Shown: one piece after another, positions 11,056 through 25,240 of the stretch
How the letters are laid out: each line of letters starts with the position of its first letter
Numbering within the stretch: position 1 is the first letter of the stretch
Assembly: GCA_023238725.1 (NCBI GenBank)
Contig: CM041545.1
Coordinates: 19,683,501-19,747,500, forward strand
Length of the DNA: 64,000 nucleotides
Direction of reading: 5' to 3'
Source: Scortum barcoo
Lineage: Eukaryota > Chordata > Actinopteri > Centrarchiformes > Terapontidae
Made by a program: the position numbers and the translations under genes
Notes under the pieces: generated by a model
What the model was told of the DNA's origin: nothing
Database searches by the model: none
The model's input: only the letters and a program-made list of their open reading frames with translations

Positions 11056-14000
11056 ATGATGCTCAGGATCCTGCTGATCACCGGTCTCCTCGGCTGGGTG
11101 AAATGTCAGGAGAGCCAGAGCATGACAGCAGAGGAGAGGACTGTCATCAGGTGGGGAAAAGTCTGCAAGGTATAACACAGTCTTTGTGCTGTTTTCTCAT
11201 GTGATTAATGCACATTTCCCCCCTTTTTTTGTTCTTGCAGGGACCAGATTATTGAAATGTTTGATCACGCTTATGGCAGTTACATGGTAAGGTGTTAAAT
11301 TTGATGTATTAACTGTAAATATCACGTGTCGCTTTTATTTGTGCATGTTTGAAAAGTGTTGTGGGGCTGACGTGCTTCAGCCTGTCAAGTCTGTTTTATC
11401 TATACAGTCCAATGTCACAAATCACAGTTTGCCTCAAGGGGGCTTTATAATCTGTTTAACACTCTCTGCCCTTACAGACCTTAGACTCAGATGAGGAAAA
11501 ACAAACAAAACAAACCCTTTTACATGGGAAAAAATGTATGAAACCATCAGGAAGAGCAACAGATGAGGGATCCCTCTCCATTCACGGACAGATGTGCAAT
11601 AGATGTCAAGTGTACAGCAAAAAAATCCATAATAACATCAGTACAGTTTGGTATAGATTGTAAAGAACTTCTGAGTCATGTAGTTAATAGAACTTTGAAC
11701 CGGTGGCTGGACAAAGTCCTCTCTGCAGCTGGATCTTATTTGTGCAAACATGCACTGCAGGATTGTGTTGCAGCCGCGGTGTCGGCCCGTTGCAGCAGAT
11801 GTCTGCAGAAACACTCTGTGATTCGCGGCGGTGTAGAAAGTATTGATCCGTCTGTGAGACGTCCTTCAAGAGTCAGGATCTTCCTCCGCCTGAAGCGAGA
11901 GTGTGCAGGCAAACACGACGAGGTCATTTGCGGTCAGACTTGTGTGGTGGTTTGAAATGTAAGCCGCGTCTGTAGAAGAACAAAACCTGGACCAGGCAGA
12001 ATGAAAGCTGCAGAAACAAGCGGCTTGATCCAGAATCTGTGAAGTAAAACCTGCTATAAATTTATTTATTACACTGTATTTGTAAGATGTATTGGGGGGA
12101 CAGTGTACACACAGAAGAGAGATTCTCTTATTATAAATGAACTGCTGTTTGTTGGCTGTCAAAGAAACCCCTCATATTAATCCCTACTGTTGGTAGACAG
12201 ATATCATTGATATGTTTTCTGCACACTTTAGTCTCTTTATGTTATCAACTGTCAGTTGCTGTTTTCAGTTTTGCCTGACAAGTACTGGATTTTTTTTCCC
12301 TCACAGAAATATGTAACATAAACCAACATTTTTTGACAAGGAGCTCTTAAATTAATCTTAAAACAAAGTGCTCAGTGCTCTCTGGTGAACAAACCCTCAG
12401 TAACTGCAATATGTGGCTAGTTCCTCCAGTGGTCCAGCAGTTGTGTAATGTTGTTTGTAGCTAGTTTTCTTTCCAACCCTCCAGCCATTTTGTCTTAATG
12501 ATACCTTTTTCTGTAGACTGTGAAAAGGAGCCTGAGGACAGTTACTGTAATTTGTGTTGTAGAAATATGCCTATCCAGCAGACGAGCTGATGCCTCTGAG
12601 CTGCAGGGGGAGAGTTCGAGGCCAGGAGCCCAACAGAGGCGACATCGATGACTCCCTGGGGAAGTAAGTTCATTATCAGCAAACAGGCCATGTATTTATA
12701 TATTTAATCCATCAGTCGTAATCGATTTAGAGCAAAGCTATATGTACATTTTAATAGTATGGGAACTGCATTGTAGTGTTACGCCACCTTCATTTTTAGA
12801 GCTGTGCTGCAGAAAACCTACTGACTGTAAAAGATATAACTATGAAAATATATATATTTGCTAACAGTTTGTTATATCTTACACTGCAATGTCTTTGCCT
12901 GCTATAAATATTCACCCTTCATTGCTTTAGATTTACAGTTGTGTCTGTTTTTTATGTGAAACAATAAAAAGTCCATAAAACATTGAAGCAGGGTTTATAT
13001 TTTTATTATATTTTATTTTTATCATAAATAATAAAAAAAAAAAAAAACTTTGCCTAGATTAAGTTTTTATGGGAGCAAATATGTAAGGAATGTGCGTTTA
13101 ACAAACAAGTAAATATTTATGTAACCTCCTCTTTTTAAAAAGTATTTTGCATCTCCAAAGAAGGCGAGGGCTCATTTCTTTTTATAATATCACGCTGTTC
13201 CAAACAGATTTAATTCAACATGGAATAGATGCCCTAGTTTTACAGGGACACATGAATTAGTTGCTAATTTAAGTCGATGTAATTTACAAGAAGGTGGTAA
13301 ATCTAGGACTTGCTGTTGAATATGTCCATTTATGTAGCACAGATGTTGCGTAATGTAATTTCACTGCAAATTCAACACATCTGACATTTCACAGTCTGTG
13401 CTTCTTTACAAATTAAACTGGATCAGTGGTAAAGTGGGACACTGTGCCGTGCCAGAGGCCTCATCATAACACTTGTGCCACCTAATTTGCAGGTTTTCTC
13501 TCACACTGATCGACACCCTTGATACCCTGGTGGTGAGTGTTTGCTTTTCCACCATTTACAGGAATAAAAATAGTTTGAGCTACTTTTTCTCTCATGCTTT
13601 GGTTTCCAGTACTTAGTTTGACGTGTGTTTGTGTGTGTGTGTGAACAGGTGTTAAATAAGCTTGATGAATTTGATGACGCAGTGAGGAAGACAGTGAGGG
13701 ACGTACGGCTGGACAACGATGTGGTGGTGTCTGTGTTTGAGACCAACATCAGAGTTTTAGGGTATGAAAAATGTCTGTGATTTATTTTTGCACCATACGT
13801 GTACTTTTATGCTCTTTTTAATGTGTAAAAAATGACTGAATCTGTGCAATCTTCTGCATAATTCTTCTGAAAATATCTGAGATTGTCCACCTTATCCAAC
13901 CTTTCTGTGTATTTTTGTGAATTATAAAAGAAAATCTTTCTCTTCTTTCCTCCCTTAATCCTCCCCAGAGGGCTTTTGGGCGCCCACGTGATGGCCGACC

Positions 14001-17000
14001 TGCTGCGGCAGCGTGGGGAGAGGATGCAGTGGTATCGCGATGAGCTGCTGCAAATGGCCAAAGAGCTGGGCCATCGACTACTGCCTGCCTTTAACACCAC
14101 AAGTGGCCTTCCTTACCCAAAGGTAGTCCTTATTTTATCGTTGAGATCTAATTTTAAATGTGCTAAATGCAGTTTGAGCAGACAGCCTGCTGTCAGATCT
14201 TATTATACATCCTTGAAAGTTGACTCTGCATTGATGGAGAGAAGTTCCTCACAATCACTGCTTCACAGCGGAACTAATCAACAGCATATGGCTTATTTTA
14301 GTTTGTAACTAAAGATCCTTTGAGCTGAGTGAAGTGACAATGAATTTTTCGGTTTTCCAGGTGAATCTGCGGTACGGAGTCCTAAACCCGCTTTCACGCA
14401 CAGGCACTGAGTCGGACACCTGCACAGCGTGCGCTGGAACAATGATCCTGGAGTTTGCTGCTCTCAGCAGACTGTCAGGAGAATCTGTGTTTGAGGTATT
14501 ACCTCTCTCTGCCTCTCTGGAAAAATGAACCCTTTTGTTTAGTTTTTTATCCGCATTTAATGTCAATTACTTCTAAGAGTAGAAAACAGGACATTATTAC
14601 TTTTTTTGTATGAATGATGTAATTGTAGAAACATTTTGAGGATATAGTACTTATTATTGTTTTACAGGAAAATGCAAGGAAAGCTCTGGACGTCCTGTGG
14701 GAGAGGAGACAGAGAGGGAGTGACTTGGTCGGGACTGTCATCAATATCCATAATGAAGAATGGGTCCGGAGGGGTGAGACAGTTTAAACACACACGCTCA
14801 CTCAGAGTGGATTGTAAGTACATATTCCACACATGATTGATATTATATTAGAGTAACTGTCCTCTCACCTCTGTGCTTGCAGACAGTGGAGTTGGTGCTG
14901 GTATCGACTCGTACTATGAATATCTGATGAAGGCCTACATTCTTCTAGGAGACAACGTGTTTCTGGAGAGGTTCAACATTGTAAGTAAGTCTTGCGCGCC
15001 TTTGAAATCTTTGGCACCCGCTGTGTTACGCTCGCATCGTTAGAGACTTAAAGACATTTTTCAGTGCTAATGTATTTTTCATGATGTTTGTCTGTCACAG
15101 CACTACAGTGCCATTATGAAGTACATCAGTCAGCCTCCCCTGCTGCTCAATGTACACATGCACAACCCCACTGTGAGCGTACGCAGCTGGATGGACTCTC
15201 TCCTGGCGTTCTTCCCTGGTTTACAGGTCAGGGATCCTGTCTTAAAATGCTCTCAATTAATCACATTTACTGCCATTTAAAGGTAGCAGAAGGTGCAGAT
15301 TTTATGGTAAAGTGATGTTTATTTCTCACACAGGTTTTGAGAGGAGATCTGAAACCAGCTATCGAGACTCATGAAATGCTTTACCAAGTCACCAAGCAGC
15401 ACAAGTTTCTTCCGGAGGTAAATAATCTTGTTTTGTTCTATTTAGTGACATATTGTAGGCATATATGGGAAAGATACAGTATTTATAACACTCACAAGGG
15501 GTGGGTAATATGGATAAAATCACAAGAAACCCAATTATACATTACAATAAGATTCAGTATTGTGATATAATAAATTATCTGAATATGGATTAAGAATTGT
15601 AAACAGTAATCAGATGGAAATGTCTGTAATCCATTAAATCTTTTGACATCTTTGCCTGCAATAATTTCATAGAACCAGAAGTTTTGAAGGGATAATTACC
15701 ACAGTATAAATAGTATAGCAAAAGTTCATCACTCAACTCAAGTTACAGTATGATAGTATATTCATATTTATAATAATTTGTGCAGCAGCTGTGGCATATC
15801 GCAGTTTGAGATGTATGATGCTTTGCCATGATGTATATGACATTATGATTACACCATGTCAAGACATAAGAAGTGATATTATCTTTGTAATCCTTGTTCC
15901 ATTCTTAATTCAATTTGTTCATTAATTTAAATGTTTTTAGAAGAAGACAATATCCCTTACGTCTTTTTCTGTCTTTGCTCAAACACCCTGCAGGCGTTCA
16001 CTACAGAGTTTAGAGTTCATTGGGGCCAACACCTACTGAGACCAGAGTTTGCAGAAAGCACCTACTACCTCTATAAGGTGACAAACCTGACACAGTCATA
16101 AGCAAGTTAATTAAAGCAGTTTTATAGCAAATTAAATTTCCATGTAAGATGTGCGGCTAATCCTCTGTCTTGACCTCTGCAGGCCACTGGCGACCCCTAC
16201 TACCTCAGAGTGGGACAGTCCATCGTTGAAAAGCTCAATGCCTACGCCAGGGTGCCTTGCGGGTTTGCTGCCGTGCAAGATGTCCGCACTGGGACACACG
16301 AAGACAGGTACACAAATTATTTTACGACTCACATGTTTACACTGATACGTGTTTTAGAGTTACAAAAAGCAGAGTAGGTTTAGAAGGTGTGGTCTGGTAA
16401 AACCACACAACCTCATAATAATGTGTTTATGTGCATGTGTGTTTTTGTGTGTTTTCAGGATGGACTCTTTCTTTCTCGCTGAGATGTTTAAATACCTGTA
16501 CCTGCTGTTTTCGGAGAAGAGCGAGCTGCCTATCGATATCGACGACTACATCTTCACCACCGAGGCTCACCTTCTCCCTGTATCTCTCTCCACCACCAAA
16601 CCACCCTGTCAAGGAAACAACACGGTGAGGCCTCTCACCATTTGAATTTTGAACATATGATTGATAAAAGCTGATATACGATTTAAATAAATATATAAAA
16701 TAATAAAATAATATTAGCTATTATTTCTTGCCATAATTTCTACTCTACATTGTGTAAGAATGGGACATGTTGTGTTATTAAATTACAAATTACAAAGCCT
16801 TTAATGACTTTTACTTAAAATGCTATGTGAATCTTTAATATCTGATTGAGGAATGTTTCTGCTTCAGGAGACTGTTCCTGTCACTCAAGAAGAAGATCTG
16901 TTCACACACTCTTGTCCCAGCCTGGAGACGTTGTTCCCCAACAACCCTTCATTCGCCAAAACCATCCGGGACGGCTACAAGTACCTCACCGGGGTGGGAC

Positions 17001-20000
17001 GAGCCTTCCATCCTTTACCTGTCAGGTGTGTCCAGACGCAGGCGGCTTTTGATTTTTGTGAGTGAAGCCGCTGGTGAAACCTGATATTTAACTTGCGTTT
17101 GTGTTTGTACTTTACAGGGAAATTGAACTACCGCTCCATGATAACGGCATGGAGCCTGTAGAGTTCTTGAAAAGCATGGGCATTTCTCTCACTCCTCTGA
17201 ACGAGGTGCTGACAGGAGACACCGGACGTCATAAGGTATTTTAGTTACTTTGCAATCACCTAAAGCTCTGCATATAATTTTATCTCTGTATATAGACTCT
17301 AAAACTTTGACCTCTTATACATAAAACACTCCTGAAGAATTGAGTCTATACATCAAACTGATTATCTTTAAAACAGCAGTTTTAAAGGAGCTGAGATGTT
17401 CATTTTATTGTAATTTTAGCAATATTGTGTTGCATTGTGAGTGTTTTTATTTACAAAAAGCAGTCTCAGAGTTTTTAGATATTTAAACAGATTGATTTAT
17501 TACAGGATAAAAGTATTGTGTTGTTGAGGTTGCAGGATGATGGCTAAGTAAGTCACAAATTGTTGTGACAGTATATACATGCTAAATGTACCTGTTTGAG
17601 AGCCCTATCTCTTAACCCCTGAGTACACATACAGCAGTGGGTAAGATGTGGAAAAAAACATCACCAATGTTTTTATAATATTTTTGTGATTTTCATAATG
17701 CCTAGCTAGAGTGGCCACATGCAAAGTATGTTTTCAGTTCCCGATTTAAGACCTGATTTTGTTCATTTGGCTGTTAAAAAAACCTATTGAAGCATGCATT
17801 TTTATTCACTGGAGCTATAAAAACAAAACAAATATACAGTGCATCCAGAAAGTATTCACAACGCTTCACTTTTTCCACATTTTGTTATGTTACAGCCTTA
17901 TTCCAAAATGGATTAATTCATTCATTTTCTTCCTCAAAATTCTACTTTCAATATATCAAATATCAAATGAGAGATATTTTTTAAACCGATTTTTTCATCA
18001 TCTTATCAGCTACGCTCAGGTCTGTTTTTATCAAAGCAGTAATGCCCTCTCTGATATCATGAGGCTCCCAACAGAGAAGGGGGAGAGAAAACAGTCAATC
18101 AATCATAGTAAATGGATTACCAGAGTTGGTTTGCTTTTTAAAAGGTTTATAAGGGCTTAATAGCAACGTTAATGGAGGGAAAAGTGTGTCAAGGTAATGG
18201 ATGTACTGTTTAAAATGATGTACGGCTACTATAATAAACACATCACAGTGTCTACAAATTCCCAGATAAACCACGATAAGATAAAATGCAGCAAACCACT
18301 ATCAGGCTCCTTTTCTTAACTTAAACATGATGCTCACACTGCATTATGGGAAAATGAAATCAAGTGACGGTTGTTTTCTGAATGTGAAACACCTTTAGGA
18401 GCATAAAGGAGTGTACCGGGTGAAACTGGTGGCGGAGTTAAGCCAGGCGCCGGAGGAGGAGGAGGTTGTGCCACATGTTGTTCAGCTCATATCGCCCCCG
18501 TTCCTGGGCAGGACGGTCCTCACAGCGGGACCCGCCAAGTTCGGGATGGACCTCACCAAGCAGGAGCACGGGGTGAGACCTCCAACGTCCAATCAACCTC
18601 AAAACCTCCTGTAGCTTTTAAAAGAAACACGAATGATGATGATGATAACATAAATAAGGAAATTGAGAGAAGTCGTGCTTGCAATTGCAATTTTTTTTAA
18701 ATGCTGTTATCTGGAGATCCAGAGTTAATTATGTTGTTATCTGGAGATAGCAAAACTCATTTTCTCGTGATGACAAGATAATTGTGGAGAACTCCAAAAT
18801 GAGTGTGTGATTCATTTGAGCACAGCTGATTTCAACCTTCAAGATCACTGTGATGACTGTCAGGGAGGATCCATAACTGATCAATAATTAAGGCCTAAAT
18901 GTGGAGTTTGCTTTGCTGCAGTTTCTTCTTCATTGGAGCAGACAATCTGGTTTTATAGTCTACCAAAGATGAGAGGTTGACCCATCTCTCTCTCTTGCTT
19001 CAGCCAGCAGCTGCTCAAAGCTAAAGCAAAGATATATATATTATATAGAAATAATGAAGACATTATTAAGCTCATCCTGTTTGCCGTCCCACTGTACATA
19101 ATGACCCCCACAGCATCTCCACAGAGCCTGCAGACACCTGCTGATGGAAACTAACTGGAAATAAACACACAACGTTACAGGGAATAACAGGAAATTACAG
19201 TCTGTTTTCTCGTGATAACGGGTTCGTTAAGATAACAACGCTTGTTTTCAGTATTACAATGGTATTAAAAAAATGTCAAGCATGGTTGTTCTCAACTTCC
19301 ATGCATGAGCAAAAATTATAAATGAAAAAAATGAAAAAAAATGATAAAAAAAATATTTCAATGAGCCTTAACAAACAGTACAATCGTATTGATTTGTATT
19401 ATATGTATTTGTCTTTATCTACATCCGATTTAAGAAACACAGGAACTTTCAGTAACACTCAAACTCTTGTGCTACAGGTGAAAGGCAGCATAGTGAAAGC
19501 CTCCCCTTACACAGCATGTGGGCTTATAGATAATGCAGCGGAGCTCAAAGGCCGTGTCGCTCTGGCGCTGCGTGGTGACTGCATGTTCGCCGCGAAGGCT
19601 CGACGGCTGCAGGACGCAGGGGCCATAGGAGTCATCTTTATAGGTGAGGAGCTGAAAATCAATAAAGGGTCAGAATAACTAAATACAAGTACTAACAGCT
19701 CCAATTATTCTCCTTCTCAGACCACCGCGAGGGGAGCAACAGCGAGGAAACCCCCCTCTTCCAGATGGTTGGAGACGGCGACTCCACCGATGACATCGCG
19801 CTGCCTTTGGTCTTCCTGTTCAGCTGCGAGGGTGCCGTGCTGACAGCGGCTCTGGAGGAGCATCGCAACGTGGACGTGCTGCTGCTGCCCAAGGAGAGGC
19901 AGCTGGGACACGGTGAGGACGAGGAGGAGGAAGATTAATGGATGAGGCTGGTGATATTTCTGTGTTTTTGCCATTGTCCATCGGCTTTTCTTTCCAACTT

Positions 20001-20570
20001 TCCAACTTCACCTGCCTGTCTGAGCCCATTCATTCCCACAAAATCTTATATTATGGTATCATCTTTCAAAAAAGTGAAATAATTACCTAAAATAGCTGGG
20101 CACAGGGGTTGTTAAAGCAGAATAAGTGAGTGTAAGTGTACACACTACTGGGTTTTAGTGTTCACACTTATATTTTATTATTCAGAAGAAGAACTGCAGT
20201 TAATCAAACATCAAACCTTAGTTCCTCTCTCTAATCAGATCCTAATTCTCCTCTCGGTTCTTGTTTTTTTCAAAATATCATCGTCTCTCTTCCTCATTGT
20301 CCAGATAAAGCAGAAAAACCCGTTGGCATGAACATCAAACTCCGCCTGGCAGAGGAGGGGGAGCCGGAGGGCGGAACGACCAGGGGGCCCACCTTGGAGT
20401 TCATCTTGGAGAAAGAGGAGGTGCTTCTCAAGGAGGAGGAGGAAGACGAGCTCGGCGGAAAACCACGGCAGATCTGCACGAGAGCGGCAGAGACGGGCAG
20501 GATTAAACCGTGTTCAGCAGCTTCAGCTCAAACCCCGAACTCTAAAGGCAGACCAGACACGAACCCTTGA
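11056..20570 (+). CDS. edem3: ER degradation-enhancing alpha-mannosidase-like protein 3 (EDEM3)
   Basis: EDEM3 trims mannose from misfolded glycoproteins in the ER lumen and so promotes ER-associated degradation. Twenty exons, all in phase: 11056-11150, 11241-11286, 12563-12663, 13493-13532, 13649-13761, 13969-14122, 14361-14495, 14668-14773, 14883-14980, 15101-15226, 15334-15417, 15994-16077, 16183-16307, 16459-16624, 16868-17025, 17118-17235, 18399-18572, 19478-19643, 19721-19912, 20305-20570; 848 residues. It has a signal peptide (MMLRILLITGLLGWVKCQ), a GH47 domain from about residue 40 (HAYGSYM, VFETNIR with Glu125, DSYYEYLMKAY, RMDSFFLAEMFKYLYLLF), then a PA domain at about 650-740 (SPYTACGL, RGDCMF, AGAIGVIFI). 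The PA domain points to EDEM3 rather than EDEM1/2. It ends in an acidic tail at PDTNP, about 80 residues shorter than human, with no KDEL-like signal. Confidence 0.95.
11395..11640. repeat. Dispersed percomorph repeat in edem3 intron 2
   Basis: Phrases AATGTCACAAATCACAGTTT, GGGATCCCTCTCC and GCAATAGATGTCAAGTGTAC are diagnostic in my experience of a high-copy percomorph repeat. Orientation relative to any parent element is not known. Confidence 0.7.
15490..15870. repeat. Possible dispersed repeat in edem3 intron 11
   Basis: GGGTGGGTAATATGG followed by repeated ATATTGTGATA-like and CATGATGTATATGA text resembles a degenerate fish repeat. Weak, recognised by style only. Confidence 0.3.
17837..17945 (+). 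mobile_element. Tc1/mariner-type terminal repeat fragment
   Basis: The sequence begins at a TA dinucleotide with CAGTGCATCCAGAAAGTATT and continues CCACATTTTGTTATG, TTACAGCCTTATTCC and CCTCAAAATTCTAC. This is the end of a Tc1-like transposon family widespread in fishes. Only one end is present, with no transposase and no matching opposite end nearby, so it is a truncated relic in an edem3 intron. Confidence 0.85.
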
Positions 20571-22445
20571 CCACAGCTGACCCCCGAAGCAGCCATGTTC
20601 CCTAACACTGATCCCTCGTCAGTTTCTGAATGGCACGTATCTCAGAGCCCCTCACTGCCCCCCACGTGGAGCCCCAGCTGACCTAAGCTCACATGTTCAC
20701 AGCCGAGAGCCGAGCAGTGCGATGGCCACGCTCACATCCTGTCTCGGCTGTGAAACCTAAAGATGGTTCTGTATTTCTTGGACAGAGAGTCAAAGTGGTT
20801 CTTGTATTCTGTGCAGGTCTCTTTGAAACGAGGGGCCTCGTGAGATTGAACTAGGTAGGTGAAGGCCGAAAGCTGTAGGTTCAAGATGGCCGGCCTGTAG
20901 TGTTGCTGTAGGCACATGCGAGGTGTTCTTGGTGATAATGACGTAATTCAGTAACTAGAATTTCAAATGACCTCACCTTAGAAGAAAACGTAGATAAGGC
21001 GAAAAATGTACTCAGCTAGGTTTTTTATGCAATGCCTTTTTTTTTTTTTACGTAGATCGCACCTTTTTCCCTTCAACAACTACTGTTAAATATTCAGTTA
21101 ACGGGGAATTAGCTGGCCAGTAGGTGGCGTTAGCTGCCACAACTTCTCAGTAAAATAACGTCAGTGGATGAAGGAGGTGAACTCGGGCCAATTTGGAAAG
21201 TTGATTTCATTTTGTACTAGTAAGCAACTTCAGGGAATTTCAAGAGTGAATGCAGTTTGCCAGGTTGACCCATTTTATGAAGAGTGTGTGTGTGTGTGTG
21301 TGTGCTCTGCATTTCCTAGTTGCTACAAAGAGTAGATGTGTGTGCAAGGTGTGTAGTAATTAAAATACCCGAAAAACAAAACGTCTCAGCTAAAACCTCA
21401 TAGCGATCAGCTGACTAGCCCCCCCCCCTTAAATTAAGCAACATTTTCTGTGTAAATCATTTTAAATTTGTCATTAATCATTTCAAAACATTGCAGAAAT
21501 GACCAAAGCTGTTTTTTTTCTTGTGTCTGAAGTCATCTGGAGCAGATTCACAGGCTGGTCCGCGGTCCCTGACTGCTATGCACTTTGAAACACGGGTATG
21601 CCCCCATTAACAATGTGTGATGACACAATGTTTGTATCCACCTTGAAATTTAAGGAAAACTCTACAGGGTTAGTTTAAAAACAGAAAGAAGTGTAGTATT
21701 TACTGTCACCCATTAAGACTGATAGTTATAGAAGGTTTGTGCTTCATCTAAAATGAAACTGGAAAGGCCGAGCGAATCTTTTCTGGATCCAGTTTTGTCG
21801 TCTCTCTTGTCATGACCTCTCATAAGGTGTACGAGCTAACCTGGGCATTTTTATGTGTAATAACTTTATGCAACAATCCAGAAAGATGCACAGCTCTTTA
21901 ATCGGTTCGTTCATGTCAACTTATTTCATTCTCACCAATAATTTTTTGCACAATTTTCGTCGTTTGTGGGACATGAAATAGTGTTTGAGTGGATAAAAAC
22001 ACTTTTTTGTGCCAGAGTTTGTTTATGTTTGTACAACAGACGTTTTTTTTGTTTTTTTGTTTTTTTTGTGATGCTGTTTTGTGATGCTGCAGCCAGCTAA
22101 TTTCAAGTCTTAATCCAACATTAACATTTTTATTATTTTTTTAATTTAGCCTGTGTGAGGCTTTGCCAACCGGTTTACCTCAGGACAGTGTTTGTTACTG
22201 TTCACGCGGAGAAAAAGGACCACAGACGTGAAGTAGGAGAATCGTCTTTTTGTTATTTTTCATGCTATTTAATTTAGTGTTCAGCTGTTTACTAAAGTTT
22301 CTGATGGCCAGTGGTTGAAAGTTAAAAAAAAGTGCCAAAAGAGATGCATGACACGGCTCCTGGTTTCCGTTTCACATCTTCTCTATATTTAGTTTCGGAC
22401 TGTGAGCTGAGGCAGTCTCATCAATAAATCTAAAATCACATTTCA
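20571..22445 (+). other. edem3: Probable 3'UTR of edem3
   Basis: No coding exon is recognisable in this stretch. AATAAA at 22423-22428 is the most plausible poly(A) signal. A (GT)n run lies at 21283-21304, and T-rich tracts at about 22030-22070 and 22455-22472. I looked for a further exon that could add an ER-retrieval end and saw none. Confidence 0.5.
22423..22428 (+). terminator. edem3: Candidate edem3 poly(A) signal
   Basis: AATAAA followed by T-rich sequence 25-50 nt downstream, as expected for a cleavage site. Confidence 0.5.
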
Positions 22446-25240
22446 AACCTTTTTTCTCTCTTTTTTTTTTTTGCCTTTCAGAGTAAAATTACACATTACA
22501 GCTGTGACTTCTTACTTCTCATTTTATGTCACTGATGACATGTTTTAAAATAACATTTAGAAAAAAGGTGGTTCCCGGGTGTGCGTGGTTGGTCTCTTGG
22601 TGATCATTTTACCATCACAATGACATTTTTAACTAGTTCACACCCACGAGGAACATATTTTTTTCCATTAAAGTAGTCATATATAGAACTTGAGCTCTAA
22701 AATGCAGAATGTGATGAAATAATTTCACTGTATAACCTTAAAAAAAGAGCTTTTCTTATAAAGGAAGAAGCAACAAAAATATAATCCTTCATATATTTCC
22801 TATCTATACATTACATTAAGCTAATTTATCAACATTGTGCCCTTCCTGTGACGTGTTCAGGGACGCTGTGTTTGTTTTTTTTTCCCCTTTTTTTCCCCTT
22901 CTCTCTGTCAGGAGAGGATGAGACAGCCCCTCGACACTGTTTGTGCCAGATGGGAACAGGTACCTCAGAATAGCACGACCACAGAAATGATGACGTTTGT
23001 GATGCTTGCTGATAATGAGAGTGATGATGCGATGGAAAAAATATTACACCGCAAACATGACTCACACTCAAACATACTTATACAATGACTCTTTCTTTTT
23101 TTAGAAGTAGTAAAATTATATTTAAACAGTTCTGAGAAGATGAGGTTTCCCCTGGAGTCGATTTCACACCTGATAAATGTCTTTACAAAAAGGTTTACTC
23201 ATATTCAGTGTTGATATATAGATATATTCTCCTTAACAAGCTAAAATACTTTATTTTAAAGCAGATTTATATCCATTTTTATACCTTAACATCAGAAAGA
23301 GCTATTTCCCATTGACGCTGGCCAGCTAAAGGTTTTCGTTTCCTCCCTGGTCTCTGATTTTTGCCCTTTGTTTGGGGATAATCTTCCAGCTTCAGGCCGA
23401 CAAACAGGCCGTCCTCCATTCACTGTTTGGCTTGTTTGGATGAGACCAATGGAGTTAATGGGTGGGGTGGACGACAACAGAAAGAAATCATATGTTTGTT
23501 TATTTGATGTTAAAATGCGTCCTGTGGCATCATTTTTACTGCACCTGCCACATCCTGCTGAATAAGGTAAACACACATTATTTACTCATCAACTTTCTCC
23601 CTTCATATCTTAATTAGGCTATTATTAACCAATCTTTGCTGCTTAATGATAAATTAATTAAATGTAAATAACTGTCATAGTGATAGCATTAAAATAAGAT
23701 GATCAGGTAATCATCAGCACGTTGCTCTTCATCCTGGATAATGTCATTTGAACCGGTTTTTCTACGTCATCACGCACCTGTGGCGTCTACTCTGTGTGTG
23801 CACTGCTGCCTTCAGGTGCTGTGGGAAACTAGGATACCTCCATTTTAAACACATAATGGGAAAGATTATGGTAAAGGCATGAAATATAAACTCTTATATG
23901 ATAAGAAAAAAAGAAGGATGGGAAATTCTCTTGATGTTTTAGTTGCAAGAGACATTTTCTTGCTAAAAAATGAAGCTCAACATTAATATTCAATTATATT
24001 TTTCATGCTATTTGCAAGGATTCATTCTGTTCTGTTTAATCATGTTTGCTTTCAGTAGAAAAATAGACTGCCCAGATTAATTTTACATTAATTGCATTTG
24101 ATTTGTATTAAAGTTGATTTTTTACCTTATTTTCTTATTTTCTACAGTTGATAACGCAGAAGAGCTAATAGTTAATTCTTTGTTTTAGATGATTAATTTC
24201 TCTTCTTAGTGGAAACAAACAGGAAACTGTTGGGTGTTTTTCTGCTTCTTACACTCTCATAGTGAAGCTATATATAGCTATTTATGTCAGTCACCTGAAA
24301 TAAAAATAGCCACTTTGAACAGTTTGACCGGGGATTACCAGTCTCTGACTGCCTGCACAAAAATATTCTTAAAATATTATTAATTATAGTGCAGGTATGG
24401 AGAGTAACTAAATATAAAGTTCTGTACTTGAGTACTGTCTTAAGATATTTGTGCTTTACTTGGTGTTTTTATTTTCTACTACTTTATACTCCAAATAATG
24501 TTTATGTTTATTAATGTTTATTTGATCTCTTTAGTTACTTTGCAGATTCACATTAGTGACACAAAATGTAATCAACAAATAAATTATGATGTGTTATTAT
24601 AGGTTAAGATACCATAAATTCCCCACGCTATAATCTACACTGATGTTAACTTAATTATTAGACCTCAAGGTAATTATATGTGTTCCCAAGCAGTAAAAGT
24701 ACATATATGTGCCGTCAACACACTATCAGGAGACAGAGTGTGTTCGGCCAAATACAAAAAAATAGGTAAAATATTCATTATACTTTTAGATTTGAAGTTT
24801 TACTGTTTATATTCTGCAATAAAATTATATTTTATCAAACAAATCAGGATTACATAAGTTTCTTCACATCTAAGGGTTCAAATATGTCATCAATGGCAAG
24901 AGTACCACAGCTGTGCATTAGGAGGGTACTGACCCATCAAAAAACACTGTAGAAACTAAAGTTGAGCATTCTTCACATTATTTCTGACAGTGTTCACAAG
25001 AAAGCGGGAAATTTACAAGCTATTTATATAAAATTATTAGAATAACCTCCACTTAATCAGCTGCAACATTAAATGATGAAAAAAATAGTGCATCAGTAAT
25101 CATAATTTAAAAAAACAAATCATGCATCATGGATATTTAAGTTTACTTTTAGTATTTCTACACTTTTACTTCTAAAAAAAATATGATTCCTTCCTCCGTC
25201 GCTGTAATAATAGAAATGGAAAAACCCAAGTCTGCAGCAG
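22446..25240. other. Intergenic region edem3-npdc1
   Basis: No gene is recognisable. Short open frames at 23292-23576 on both strands lack similarity and splice context. A dispersed repeat fills 24385-24720. Confidence 0.5.
24385..24720. repeat. Dispersed percomorph repeat (AAGTA-rich family)
   Basis: GGAGAGTAACTAAATATAAAG, CTGTACTTGAGTACTGTCTT, TTTTCTACTACTTTATACTC and AATTATGATGTGTTATTATA match the common percomorph element also present near 8655-9075. Confidence 0.65.
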
